64,000 nucleotides of DNA from the NCBI GenBank assembly GCA_949752745.1, contig OX457026.1, positions 29,016,116 through 29,080,115 on the forward strand, read 5' to 3'. Source of the DNA: Protula sp. h YS-2021. Its lineage: Eukaryota; Annelida; Polychaeta; Sabellida; Serpulidae. The notes beneath the pieces are model-generated. The model was given only the letters and a program-made list of their open reading frames with translations. It was not told the origin of the DNA and made no database searches. This document shows positions 1 to 11,359 of this stretch, piece by piece (positions within the stretch are counted from its first letter, which is position 1; every line of letters starts with the position of its first letter). The translations under genes were made by a program, and so were the position numbers.

Positions 1-1390
1 TTCAAGAAAGGCTGGAACAAAACAAATTCATTCATGAAATAATTACATAGCAATGCTCACGTATATCATATGGCAGTCGTGCTGTTTTGGTGATGCATAC
101 ACATACATGCAATTTATATCTGGAAGGTTAGTGAGACACAAATTTAACTGATCTACTGATAATGAAAACTAAAACAAAAATATGCATACATATGTTTTAA
201 CTTATAAATAGATCGAGGAAATATTCTAAAATCAGGTGTACTATGTCACTGAAATAGGTTTTAATGAAATCTGATTCAGCAGAAACCACAAAAACTAATA
301 GGAAACAAACTAACATGCATAATTTTGCTAAAAACATAACTTTAAAGACATTTAAATGGGTGGTCAATCTCAGAGAATGCACCTTTTTGATTTACACATA
401 AATCTTAACTTCTGTCTTAGCAAGTCTTTGACTTGCTAAGTGTTTAGTTTTCTTGGAACAAAAGAAAAGATTGCACTTAAGTAATCCTCACCAAAGTACA
501 GGGACGCATACCCATTCCATGACAGTCGTATCCATATACATTTATCCTACCACCATCTTAGAAGGTTGTTAATAGGACATAGATGGAATCTATGTTTAAA
601 AATAATTTTACTGATTACATGTTCTCTTTGCTTTTACAAACTGTGAAGAATGGAAAAACAAGTGATTGATTTGTATAACCTTTGGAGAGAAACTGAAAAA
701 CTGGTACATGATAATTGATAAATTGAGGGGTACATTTTAGGGAGCTTTTAATGTGAAGAACAGTCCCTTTCTACAGACAGCTATGATGTAGAGAGTGCAT
801 TCTATAAAGGAAACAATGAATGGGCACCTGAACTAATTCCTACAGTAACTAACTTGTTGATAAACTGTTTGACGATGCCACACCATTGTCTGCTAATGCT
901 GTGTCTTGTAACAATGGACACATTGTAGTCTTCCCAGTTATTTACAAAGGAATTGACAAGTTTTGCAATGCTGACATAAAGTGATTATTCACACGCACCA
1001 TCTGTTTAACTGTCTTGAAGTAGCTCAGTCATACATTTTTGAAGTAGCTCAGTCGTAAGTTAAGGTGGAGAAAGGAGATTGTTAACCACCTCTTGCTGAA
1101 GCGCAACTTGTCTGATTAAGGAATGCAGGACTGAGCTGACTAATGCAACTTCATCAGTCGAGTCAAACTGGTGTTACACCATCCAAGCACAAGATTCGAA
1201 GTTTGATATGTGATCGAATTTTAAAGTGCAAAAGATATTCCGCACTAGTGCCTGGTATACTGATTTGTCAACCGGCATATAATTTTCTCAACGCACTTCA
1301 TCTACTGCATGTTCGGTCACGGAAGGTTGAAATAGAGTCAGTTTGCTGTTTACATATTAAGTTTTCAACGTTAATTCGACAAATGCCATA
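1..1390. other. AT-rich stretch with no supported gene
   Basis: I read both strands. Only short open frames occur, none longer than about 80 codons and none with a recognisable motif. Around 1010-1060 the phrase 'gaagtagctcagtc' occurs twice about 27 bp apart, a minor local duplication. I see no promoter, RNA gene or transposon end that I can support. Confidence 0.5.
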
Positions 1391-1393
1391 AGG

Positions 1394-1603
1394 TTATAAA
1401 CCCGTCCTAGTAATACTCTCTTCTGCCCCCTGATTGTATTTGAAACTTTTTATCTCAATTTCTTTTGCGTTTTTGATTTTCTTAGGTGTTTTACATGTTT
1501 GCTTAATTCGTCCGCCAGTCTTTTTACGTTTTGCTTTTTTAACGACCCTTCGCTGCTTTGCTGGCTTAGGTGCTGCTGAATTGCTGCCTAGTTGATGTAG
1601 CAA
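1394..1603 (-). other. Short Lys/Arg-rich open frame, unassigned
   Basis: A 69-codon open frame on the minus strand whose first half is very basic (clusters such as KPAKQRRVVKKAKRKK) and predicted disordered. It has no fold signature I recognise. It lies about 1.7 kb beyond the Polinton-type polymerase remnant on the same strand, so it could be debris of a small basic virion-like protein of the same element, but that is only positional inference. It may equally be a chance frame. No splice sites, signal peptide or repeat structure support a host gene. Confidence 0.15.
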
Positions 1604-2342
1604 GCTGAATACCAGCGTTTTTTCCCTTCTGTTGTGTGACGATCCTATCCAACATAGGAACTTTGGAATAATGGACTTACTAATGGTAAAGGTCTACCCA
1701 TTTTTTTTCTTTTAAGAACAGGGCCTGTTTACCCCTCGTGGACATAGAATGAATGGCTTGTACTTCTATGCGTTGAAGCAAAAGCACACGTCTAGGAGTA
1801 TATCCTCCAGAGGCACATCCAAGTGTTTGTTGCGGATTTATATTCGCACACGGTGTATATTATTGTAATAATGAAAAGAATTGTTAAAACTCACATTTTG
1901 TGCTGATAGTGATATATTATGGGATCCTCATCAGGAGAAATATGTGTTTTCATACGAACTTTGTGGATGTAAGTCTAATATTAACTATACATACTTTTCT
2001 TTCATGGTGTCATTGTAAGCTTCCACTGAATTCCATAGTCTAGTCTATAAAGCAAACATTCGAATTTGACTAGACAATCTTGGATTTTTAAAAATTACGA
2101 TGTAATGACCATTCAAAGCAATTTTTCTCGAATGTTTTCCTTATTAATATATATTTTGTGCGAGATAGGCAACTGTGGCACAAAAATTTGTAGAAATTGT
2201 GTAAAAAAGTAAATTAATTTTGTATATGTATGCTTTTTGTTGTACATCCTGGCAAAAAATTAAAGAAATAAAACTAAATAATTTTTAAAGGCAACATTAA
2301 GTAAATAAAGCAAAAAAAACGTATATCGAGAGATAGACAGAG

Positions 2343-2481
<139 letters not shown>

Positions 2482-3255
2482 AGCTGTAAGGAACGCTCAG
2501 AAGACAGACACATAGACTTGTTTGTATAGCAAGATGTTACAGTGTAGCAAAAGGGCAAACAAAATACCAAAATAGCTGCCATCACCACAGTTTGGATGAT
2601 GGTCCTTGCAAGAATGAGGAATTGAGAACAAAGCACAGAAAGAATTTAAAATTAGTTAAAATTGTTCTTTTTTGCTTTACTAGCGATATTGATCAAATAA
2701 GGAGGTAATCTATGTAGAAATTCGATTCAGGCATGTCTTCAAAAATCCATAACAGTAGATTATTCTTTTTGGAGGCATAGCAAATAAATTGTGATGCGAC
2801 ACTTTTCTAAGCAAAATGTTCTTCCTGCAGTGGTGGTGCCGGCTAACATAATCCTTGTTGGAGATTGAAACTTCATCTTTTTTAGGTGGAAAAATAAAAC
2901 ATTAAAATAATTAATATGTTAGAACTCGGTATTAAATGACAGAACTTACAACAATACTATTATCTGATATTAAATGATACGTAAGGGAAACCAATAATAC
3001 ATAGACCAAATCACAAAATTTCAATTAATTCAATGTTGAATGATACATGATACATTACATTAAGTCATCATACTTCAAGAAAGGAATGTATGCAAGTACA
3101 ATTGGCAAGATTAACTTGCTCACAATTCTGCTCATGGATAGGATGCATTGTCAGAAAGGAAATAGGTTTTTAAACACAAACAAATCATAACTAGCCTCGA
3201 GTTTTATTAGTCTGAGTTCTTGTGTTTATATTTGTTAGAACGTCTCGGATACCAC

Positions 3256-3689
3256 CTATTTCCGTCTGCAGAAATTTAGGGCACAAAACTGTTTTCGATA
3301 TTGTCTGCGTATTCCAGATTTAACGGCCTTCTCACAAGTAGAAGAAGGTAGGGCAAAGTACAGACTGTCCGTATTACACTCAAGCATTTCAAAATTTGCT
3401 CGTCCTACATATCGATCGAGGCAGTCATAATAATACTTTAACAAGTTTAACTTAGCGTAGTTTAATATAAAATACCTAATGTTTCAAAATGTTAAAAAAA
3501 ATGGTTTTTGTTCGTCAGAACATTTTCATATGCGCTGTTACCATATAATTTATATGTATATGCGATAATCGCTTTCCATTTATCAACATCACCTTCTCGC
3601 CTAGCATCACTAACATCGTCTGATATCTCTTTGAAGTAGTACTTTGGTTCATATTCGACCACCTGATAAATTTTCGTAACCACTAACAT
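3256..3689 (-). pseudogene. Protein-primed family-B DNA polymerase remnant (Polinton/Maverick type)
   Basis: Two minus-strand open pieces, 3689-3492 then 3444-3256, carry consecutive landmarks of a family-B DNA polymerase of the kind encoded by Polinton/Maverick elements. The first piece has the VTKIYQVVEY and KLYGNSAY stretches (the region of the conserved K-x3-NS-x-YG box). The second has a LLKYYYDCLDRYV helix followed by the motif C region. The spacer between the pieces is only about 50 bp and contains stops, so the segment that normally lies between these boxes is deleted. In motif C the usual D-T-D-S reads N-T-D-S, so a catalytic aspartate is lost. Exonuclease domain, integrase and capsid genes are not visible nearby. 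This is a dead fragment of a virus-like transposon. Family assignment is confident; exact element class is inferred. Confidence 0.75.
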
Positions 3690-3699
3690 TTTTGAGGAG

Positions 3700-4880
3700 G
3701 GTTGATACTACTTTAAGAGAGCGTTGCTAAAGTTATATGTTCAGCACGCACCCCACCTATCAGTAATGTACTTAGATCTGGAGAAGGATTGTTTTTTAAC
3801 AAGTTCTTCCATGTGGTTACCAAAGGCTTCAAATATCGGTGACATACCAGAAGATCACTCTCAAAAGGTTCTTGCACGTTTATATAAAGTTTCCTAACGC
3901 TATCAGTTTTCCACGTTTGTGTTACTTAGATACCACATTCAACTAAGCCAAATGATTACTATGCACATACATCACCCTGATTTGTTAAGGGCGTAAGATT
4001 TTGTCTTGCTTGTTGCGATATTATTGGAGAGGAGACGAATCCCTACGGTGATCAACGTGCTTTTAATATCAACATATTAACATGCATTTTTAAAATCAGA
4101 AATAAAATATCTTAACTTGTCTCTGTCAGACAGGTCTTAATCTCTTTGTTGGAGAACTTGTTTCCGTCAGATGGTTCTTAATTTTATCATCAGGTGAAAT
4201 ATCTTGAGTTAAAAAGTTACGCGTATGAATAACGGGGTACGTAGTTTTAATACATGACGTCTCATTGTATATGGGTTGTAATATATGACGTTTGTTAGCT
4301 TCATAAGCATTTTTCAGTTTCAATATTTTCTAATCCATGTTTGGGATCTTGTTATTCAACATTGCATTTGTGTTGTGTCATTCTCTGAAGGTACAAATCA
4401 GATTTGTTTGGAAAGACACACATACACTCACGACACCTGGCACGCTCCGTATACATTTAAATGCACAGTTTATCATGTCTACGTGGTGCTTTTAAATACA
4501 TTCTTGTGCAGTGGCAGCATCTGGTTTCATTCTGCAGGAAAAAAAGAAAATGAAAACAATGATCTGTCTGTAAGCACAATACATAAAGTTCACATTTTTA
4601 TTTAAACAGATTACTATAGGTTAAATCAATTAAGGGGATTTGGTTAATTTAGTAAAACTACAACATAAAGCAGGTAAAGTAGGTAAATTTGAAAATAAGA
4701 ATAAATAAATTCAATGAATTATTTGCATATTATTGCTGTACGCTCCACCGGATTGAACTGAACTTGGTTGGGGTTGATTATGAAAGACATTGACTTAACC
4801 TACTCCACTTGTACGAGGCTGTAGTTAACTGTTTGCTGATACCTACATACATGACTTATATGTGTACATTGTTGAGTTAT
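3700..4880. other. No supported gene; possible unrecognised transposon debris
   Basis: Only short frames are present, including a 65-codon minus frame at 4126-4323 and a 106-codon plus frame at 4285-4605. Neither has recognisable motifs. The position upstream of the polymerase remnant makes decayed Polinton sequence plausible, but nothing in the sequence proves it. Confidence 0.35.
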
Positions 4881-4888
4881 CCCGCAAA

Positions 4889-5145
4889 AAATGCCATAAA
4901 CAACCCACCGACAAAGGTGCGGACGGGCACACTTGCCAGTGTGACACAAGGGTAAAATAAGGCATAGTATAACACAACAACATTCACACAGAAAGTTAAA
5001 CGTAAAACAGATTGAGAATTAAAAATGACATAAATAATCCACCGTCGAAAACGCAGACGGCCACACTTTTCAATGTGATACAAGGCTAAAAAAGGCATTA
5101 ACATTCACACAGAAAGTTAAACTTAAAACAGATTAAAAATTAAAA
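4889..5145. repeat. Two-copy tandem repeat, about 121 bp period
   Basis: The block containing 'cattcacacagaaagttaaac' occurs at about 4981 and again at about 5102. The preceding ~90 bp (atgccataaa/atgacataaa, ccaccgacaaaggtgcgga/ccaccgtcgaaaacgcaga, cagtgtgacacaagg/caatgtgatacaagg) are also clearly related. The copies are diverged, so this is an old duplication. The 75-codon frame on the minus strand is a product of the repeat. Confidence 0.8.
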
Positions 5146-5339
5146 GGAATGATTAGGTTTTACTTGCAGATACAATTCGTTGTATTTAATGTTTGATTTC
5201 ACATAAATGTTATCCAATTGATTACAAAGTAAGTTTTTCACTAAAACTTATGTTTTGGGCATTTAAATTTTAGTGAAATTTAAGTTAGGCTATAAGAATA
5301 ATAATACTCAGAAAAAATTAAGATTAGATTCAATAATAA

Positions 5340-5348
5340 TAATTATTA

Positions 5349-5381
<33 letters not shown>

Positions 5382-5587
5382 TAAAGTTGTAATCACGTCT
5401 ATTTTAATTTTAATTTGATCTAAGTATCAACAATATGATTTCATATAAATATTGCAAAGTTTAAAATATTGTGAAATTTTATGCATTTAAATTAACATCA
5501 GACATTTGCTTCTGCTAACTAAATTTGTGCTAACGTGAACTAAATTTAGTTTTAATATTATTAATATTATTATTATTATTATTATTA

Positions 5588-5642
<55 letters not shown>

Positions 5643-5925
5643 ATCGTTTAAGCTTGTAATCAAGTCTGTTTTAATAGCCTAAGTGTTTAATCCGAGTATT
5701 TGATCTAAGTATTTTTCATGTTTTATTTCATATCTTAATAACTTTTGATGAACCAACTCAATCTGTGAGATAAATCACTTCGTTAAATTTTGTAGGCATG
5801 AGTATAATCGCCAAAGAAGTTTAAGTAAGTTAATATTAATTAAATCACGACAACTTTTAATAGATACTTTTAAATTAGAATCAATGTTTCATTACTATTA
5901 TTATTATTATTATTATTATTTCTAT
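5340..5925. repeat. (TTA)n trinucleotide microsatellites
   Basis: Three TTA/ATT tracts occur at about 5340-5385, 5560-5640 and 5895-5922. They lie within related AT-rich sequence: 'aagttgtaatcacgtctattttaat' near 5385 and 'agcttgtaatcaagtctgttttaat' near 5650 are recognisably similar. The tracts therefore probably sit in two copies of one AT-rich repeat. Confidence 0.85.
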
Positions 5926-6927
5926 TTATTAACTAAAACTAATTGCAATACCATACATTAGATAGAAGGCCTATTTGAGATCATTTTGTTCAAATGTAAG
6001 TAACTGTAAGTAATGTGCGAGCACATTGTTGTATCACGAGAATTGTGCTTTCTTGTTATTAACAGTACCTATAATTACAAACATTATACAAATCATGGGC
6101 GCCTGAAGTTGTAAAACAGGACACACAATTATGATAAGACACAAGGACAGATGCTTCACCAACAAATGAACTTTAATGTTATAAAAGCTTTACAATGTTT
6201 TTAATCAGATGTAAAATTTAACCTTGGTGATCTTTGATGCAATATTGCAGTGTTTGAATCTAGTTTATAACACTGAATAAAACGGTGTCTGATTTTCTAA
6301 ACTCAAGTCCGCACCTTTTTCAAAAGCAGAAAGCTGTTGGGGATGTTCCCAAGCAGAGCAGTGAGAACAACCTCTTCGTGTTTAACACATGCATCTTAAC
6401 CCCCTACAAGGGTGCTATTCAAGAAGAGTGTAGTTAATGGTTTAACACTGAATGGTTGATATATGCATCACACAAATAGCAAAACAGAAGGAGATGCATG
6501 CTTACATTCCCCCATTCCATTGTTGCTTTACCTTCAATGTCACCATAACTCGTGATAATTAAATTCTCCGCAATATTCAAGCATACTTCGAATTATAAAT
6601 AAATGATATTGTTATGACATTAAGTAAGTCATGTTGTGGGTAAAGAACGCATGATGCGTTACGCTGAAGTTTAGTTGAATCAAATCAACTTTTAAGCACA
6701 GTAACCGCGAGCATATAAAACACTGGGAGGGGGCGAGGGTGGCAGAAATCCGCCATGTTGGGGGGGGGGGCGGATTGGTTCAATTAAAATTAAGCACATT
6801 TGGGTTTCTGTAATAATCCCAATAAACCCAATTCAACAGTTGGACAAATCTATGTTCGGAACCACACGACACGCGACATGCTATCGCATTTCGTTTACTT
6901 GTGTAACACAAGGGGAAGGAGAGCTGT

Positions 6928-6928
<1 letters not shown>

Positions 6929-6985
<57 letters not shown>
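6929..6985. repeat. (TA)n microsatellite
   Basis: About 28 uninterrupted TA dinucleotides. The repeated Tyr-Ile open frames on both strands are translations of it. A run of ten G at about 6760-6769 and one of twelve G near 7131 flank the region. Confidence 0.95.
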
Positions 6986-6987
<2 letters not shown>

Positions 6988-7099
6988 ATTATGTGTGGGG
7001 TTGGGCTCTCATTACTTGTGTTGCGAAAAAAAGTAACATGGGAGGGTGCGGATGTAGATACTGGCTACATGAGTATCTAGATAAGTTAAGTAGAGTTAA

Positions 7100-7245
7100 T
7101 GAATCAATAAAGAGGGATAAGTCCTATTTTGGGGGGGGGGGGGTTTGTTGTTTAAATGCTATGCACGGGCACAAGTCTCATTTGGGAAATTTATTGTTTA
7201 AATACTCTGCGCAGAGATGAGTCCTGTTTTAGAGGTTTTTTGCTC
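7100..7245 (+). repeat. Degenerate tandem repeat, about 75 bp unit
   Basis: The pattern 'gataagtcctattttggg...ttgtttaaatgctatgc', 'cacaagtctcatttggg...ttgtttaaatactctgc' and 'gatgagtcctgttttagag' recurs two to three times. No coding potential; probably part of a larger interspersed repeat. Confidence 0.55.
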
Positions 7246-7345
7246 AATAAAGCAGTGATTAGAGTGGGAGTGGAGCCAGAAAGGCGAGTGGGCTGAGGGT
7301 TGTGCCGTTCTAGTTCGCCTTGGGAAACAAGGCGGGGCCTTATGA

Positions 7346-7445
7346 CATCCCGTGAACATAATAGTAGTGCATTTCGTGACACTACATGAGCATAATAATA
7401 GTGCATATGGTGACAATACATGAGCATAATAGTAGTGCACATGGC
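7346..7445 (+). repeat. Three-copy tandem repeat, about 37 bp unit
   Basis: The phrase 'catgagcataatagtagtgca' and close variants occur three times in succession (near 7350, 7385 and 7422), separated by short 'tttcgtgacacta' or 'tatggtgacaata' spacers. This repeat explains the Tyr/His-rich frames on the minus strand, which are not genes. Confidence 0.85.
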
Positions 7446-8138
7446 ACCCGGTGTATGGGGAAATGAGATACGCTTTAGATAAGTTTTAGATACGCTTGGC
7501 ACAAATAAATGTAACAAAGGACTGGCCGGGACGGGGGGATAGGGTGGAGAGCTAGTTAGCTGCTGTGTTGGGGCCGCTGAGGGTGAAAAAGTCAAATACA
7601 CATAACTCCAGATGCAAAAAATATAGCAATGGAACACTTGAAAGTCAAGGAATCGAGGTTTTTTCTGGCTCAAAAGAAATCAGGAAATTGGAAATAGTCA
7701 TGGACCTCTTATCCCAAGTTTCGTCACGACGGATATGGCTTAAGAGACTCTACAAGAATCATCATGGTTCGGGAATGTTTTCTACCCTGCGCACATTGAA
7801 AAATTAAAAGAATTGGAACTTTAACGTTTTATTGATATGATTTAACATCTATACTGCTCAGTCATTCAGTCCCTGTTCTGGTCCCCAGTTCCATGTTTTT
7901 ACGGAGAGAAGACATGTTGTCATAGTAATTGATAAAATAATTAATAAAACAGCACGGACAGGGCATTGGAATTCACCTGAGCATCCTCCCTCCACCATCA
8001 GTATTTCCTCAGTGCAGAAAAACAAACCACTTGCAATTTTCAATTTTAATCCAATTCTGCACTTACCAAGACATAACCATAATGAACACTTCCATAAATC
8101 ACGTACAGTAGCCACTCTACAACTGTGTATAGTTAAGA

Positions 8139-8240
8139 GGGTGACATGCAGTTTTGTTCACCTGAGGGGTAGAATGTTACACGAGGCAAAACCGAGTGAA
8201 ATATTCTAATCCGAGGCTCAACAAAACTGCATGTCACCCC
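8139..8240. repeat. Foldback palindrome (small inverted-repeat element)
   Basis: Two arms of about 40 bp are inverted copies of each other: left 'gggtgacatgcagttttgtt' onward, right ending 'aacaaaactgcatgtcaccc'. The loop is about 20 bp. The first 20 bp of the arms pair perfectly; the inner halves pair with a few mismatches. The structure would form a strong hairpin and looks like a miniature foldback element with no coding capacity. Confidence 0.8.
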
Positions 8241-8659
8241 ACTAACTTGCTTTGTTGCATTTGTTATAGCCACAGGAGCTTAAATTAAAAAATTTCTGCC
8301 AAGTTGTTTTCAATCATCGGTGCTTCGGTGATGCAACGCCCACTACGGGATTGGATGTCGTCATGGCCTTGAGTACTTACGAACGCCTCTAGAAAATACT
8401 CTCTGTGTCTTTCATGCGTTGTAAACTATGTTTGTAAACCGGTTGCTTTATTATTTTATTGGGAAATTAAAAGCGAAGTTCAAAAAGAGCTTTTGAGTTC
8501 TTAACGATTCGCAAACATATTGAACGAAACCACACATTGTTAAGGTAAAATAGATGTTTATTGGCATATTTAGCATTTTCTAAAACTTTGTTAGGACCTA
8601 ACAGATCCCTTTCGACTCCATTTGCATTAAAACGATCCATGCAACAGTTAGTTTTGTTA

Positions 8660-9345
8660 GCTTCGATATCGAACCACCTCCCTATTGGGACCACCTCTGA
8701 AATGGGGCACATTTTTTCGGTCCCAAATGCGCTTCATAGGCTTCAATGGTTAAGGAAACTCCCAGTTGGGATCACCTCGGAACGGACCACTTCAGACTAC
8801 TTTTTTTCGGTCCCGAGCACTCAAAATGCCTGAGATCGGACCACTAAGGGACAGATCGGAAATCACTCTATGTGTGCGGCACATTATTTATAATACTTAG
8901 CATTTTGCAGCCGTCTCGGATATTGATGCTGGGGATTATGTTAACAAGTGTGTAACCAGAAAGGAGCTTTATTTTGTTATCTATTGTTTAAACAATAGCA
9001 CCTGATAATATATAAACTCATTGCCTTTCCTCTGAGTACTTCTTGCGAGTTATAATCCTTAAGCAACTGTTACTGCCCCAGCTCGTTTGCTAAATATAGT
9101 CGCAAAAGTATGCCAAATTGGGTGTGTCTATAACATACAGATTGTTAATCAGTTGTGACGTAATAGATATTATTGTAAACGAATATTTTCATTGTGTTTG
9201 GACATCAAAGTTGAGTCTATGGTCAACCCACAACATTTTACCCCAGAGTGACCAAACCTCCCCAAATGGGACCACCACTGAAATAGGGCACATTTTTTTT
9301 CGGTCCCAAGGGTGGTCCGATTTCAGAGGTTTCGCTGTATGTCAC
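8660..9345. repeat. Interspersed repeat, two fragments with GGGACCACC...CGGTCCC blocks
   Basis: The block 'gggaccacctctgaaatggg' followed by 'gcacattttttcggtccca' at about 8688-8728 recurs almost unchanged at about 9267-9309 (one base different in the first block, poly-T length different). The phrase 'cggaccacttcagactactttttttcggtcccgag' near 8773 is a further relative. A similar style of 'gaccac...ggtcccaaaggtgatcttatt' sequence occurs at 26100-26230. These look like pieces of one abundant non-coding repeat family. Confidence 0.6.
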
Positions 9346-9539
9346 AGTCAGATTTACTTTGTATAACAAGAGAAAACTATTACTATAATTGCTATAATTG
9401 TCCAAGGGATTTGTCCAATGTTTATCTGCCACACGTGTTTTTTTGGTAATTTTTACATAAAAAATGTAAAACATATAGATTTTTTCGTTTTTTCGTTACA
9501 GTCACAAGCAACAGGACAGAGTGATTATTTATTTCAACA

Positions 9540-9662
9540 CTATTCCTGAGTCGAAACAAATGCAGAGAATAGTAATCTTTCATGAATAAATTGTAAGCCA
9601 TGCTTTTCATACAAATTGATCACTTCAGTCAGGAACGGGAGTGTTTCAAGTAAAACTTTCCT
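9540..9662 (-). pseudogene. Truncated third GNAT acetyltransferase copy (C-terminal remnant)
   Basis: Forty codons in one minus-strand frame, followed by a stop, match the C-terminal part of the two neighbouring GNAT genes: RKVLLETLPFLTEVINLYEK then HGLQFIHERLLF, against RKILLETTPSLTEAINLYEK then FGFQFAQERVLLF in the gene at 9772. Homology begins abruptly at 9662 with no acetyl-CoA loop upstream, and the end is premature relative to the paralogues. The 3' flank (9490-9540) also resembles the 3' flank of the 9772 gene. It is the relic of a third tandem unit. Confidence 0.8.
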
Positions 9663-9771
9663 GAATCAAATCATACTTCTTGATGATAAAGTTCACAATA
9701 AACTAATGTGGTATTTCGTTACGTTATTTTCTTCACGGTCATTAAAATTTACAAGCTACAGGATAGAGTGC

Positions 9772-10497
9772 TCATAAGTTTAGACAATATTCTCGGATTG
9801 AAATCCATCCAAAGAGAAGGACTCTCTCTTGAGCAAATTGAAATCCAAACTTTTCATACAAATTGATCGCTTCAGTTAGGGATGGGGTTGTTTCAAGTAA
9901 AATTTTCCTGATGCCATTGTGTCTGCAAAATTTCAAAGCATGTTCAATCAGTTTTTTGCCATATCCTTTTCCACGGTATTCGTCCTTCACAACAATTCTT
10001 TCGAAGTGGGCTATTTCTTTAAGCATGTCAACACCCGCAGTATCTTCTTTATGACTTCGATCCGCTGTGTTGTTGTTGTCAAGTGTATCTTCACTTCTAA
10101 TGCAAAGACAACCAGCTATCTGTAAGCCCTCTGTAATTACCAGCAATCTCCTAGTTTTAGCGGTATCCTTCATCCAGTATTTATAAAACCCTCCAGCTGT
10201 TTTTTCCTCTGCGAATTTGTCTCTATGAAACACTGAGCAGTAAAAAAGGAGGCGTAGTATGTTGAATGAAGTAATCGGTAAAACAACGATCGAAATGCAT
10301 ACAGTTGTAATTATGTTTTGAAAAAGTGCATAACATAATCCTACGACTACAGCATTGAAGGCAATGTATCCTTTAGTTTTCATGAAATCCAGGGCAAATT
10401 GTTTTGTGGCAAACTTACGAAGATTGTTATGGATTATATACTTAACAACTTCTTCATCTTCATCTTTCATCTCTCTAATTTTTATATTTGGTGCCAT
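9772..10497 (-). CDS. GNAT N-acetyltransferase, camello/NAT8-like, copy 1
   Basis: An intact single-exon frame of 241 aa, predicted to transfer acetyl from acetyl-CoA to an amino group; the substrate cannot be told from sequence. Residues 1-40 are charged and acidic. Residues about 45-92 are strongly hydrophobic (two close membrane segments or a hairpin), as in the ER-anchored camello/NAT8 group. The GNAT core occupies about residues 110-241. The acetyl-CoA pyrophosphate loop (motif A) is complete: R175-G-K-G-Y-G180 in VVKDEYRGKGYGKKL. Motif B follows as AINLYEKFGFQF. The start Met is the first in frame, and the paralogue starts at the equivalent place. Upstream on the minus strand a TATATA is present at about 10636-10643, roughly 140 bp before the ATG, a possible core promoter. 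It is one of a tandem pair with the gene at 16803. The family call is firm; the subfamily is inferred from the membrane anchor. Confidence 0.9.
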   Translation of the reverse strand: MAPNIKIREMKDEDEEVVKYIIHNNLRKFATKQFALDFMKTKGYIAFNAVVVGLCYALFQNIITTVCISIVVLPITSFNILRLLFYCSVFHRDKFAEEKTAGGFYKYWMKDTAKTRRLLVITEGLQIAGCLCIRSEDTLDNNNTADRSHKEDTAGVDMLKEIAHFERIVVKDEYRGKGYGKKLIEHALKFCRHNGIRKILLETTPSLTEAINLYEKFGFQFAQERVLLFGWISIREYCLNL

Positions 10498-10749
10498 TAT
10501 CTAATGTTTATTAAAAACGTTTAGAACTTTTACTTATAAAAAGAATTAATTTACAGTTTGCTGTTTTACTTGTTAAGGCATTCAAGTACATATGTGTAAA
10601 ATATTTTCGAAAATTAAAATGTTCTTGAATTTGTTACTATATATAGCCAAATTAATACTGCACGGGTAATGTGCAGAAGTGTTAACGTTACCTTGGCCAA
10701 GTTTTGCGATTTAACAATTTTCCACTTTATTTGAATATAATGCAAATAA

Positions 10750-11295
10750 AGCATAGTCAAGGCCAGAAGGCGCGGGAGTGTCCGCCAACGTTGCAACGGC
10801 CTACAGTTCATCCAGTTTGTCCGAGAAACTGGAGCGAGTGGCGCGAGGCAGGGGAGACCATCACCAGGAGGGATACTAGGGGCGAGAGGCAATTGGGAAA
10901 GGCAGGCGGATGTGATGAGACAGCTGAGCTTTCCCCAGCACATAGTTGTAACAAACCTACGACCGGATATAGTCCTGTGGTCGCAGGCAAGCCGAACAGT
11001 CGTGCTGACGGTGCCGTATGAGGAGCGAGTAGACGAGGCGCACGAGCGGAAGCTACTGAAGTATCAAGAACTTGTAGACCAGTGCCGAGTCAAAGGCTGG
11101 AAGACGTGGTGTTTCCCAGTGGAGGTGGGGTGCCGCGGTTTCCCGGCTCAATCGTTGTGGATGGCACCTGGTATGCTCGACGTAATGGGAAGAAAGATCG
11201 TAAAAGAGACGGGCGAGCGAGCAGAAAAGGCCTCTCTGTGGATTTGGAACAAGACAGAAAAGCAGAAAAGCTTACCGGTTTCGAGTGGGGTCTGA
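10750..11295 (+). pseudogene. Retroelement C-terminal PD-(D/E)XK-like domain fragment
   Basis: An open plus-strand frame from about 10750 to the stop at 11295. It contains LRPDIVLWSQASR, then ERVDEAHERKLLKYQELVDQ, then FPVEVGCRGF. I recognise this order (R-P-D..., E-R-K-x2-K-Y, P-V-E-V-G-C-R-G-F) as a domain that ends proteins of abundant LINE-like elements in molluscs, cnidarians and fish. It looks like a restriction-type nuclease (PD...ExK-like). Here the stretch that usually carries the acidic residue after the PD strand appears shortened (SRTVVLTVPYEE), so the nuclease is probably inactive. There is no reverse transcriptase domain upstream and no start Met at the head of the frame. GC content is visibly higher than the surroundings, consistent with a recent insertion into arm 1 of the duplication. 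Confidence 0.65.
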
Positions 11296-11359
11296 TCAAC
11301 TCCACTGGCCCACTTCTGGAGGTCGTCTATGCAAGGGCCGAAAAGACCATTTAAGGAAG

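Noticed and set aside
6780..7220. Overlapping frames with Ile-Tyr runs on both strands
   Set aside because: Translations of the (TA)n tract.
7191..7673. 160-codon minus frame
   Set aside because: It spans the 37-bp and 75-bp tandem repeats and a repeat-like flank; composition is low-complexity and no motif is visible.
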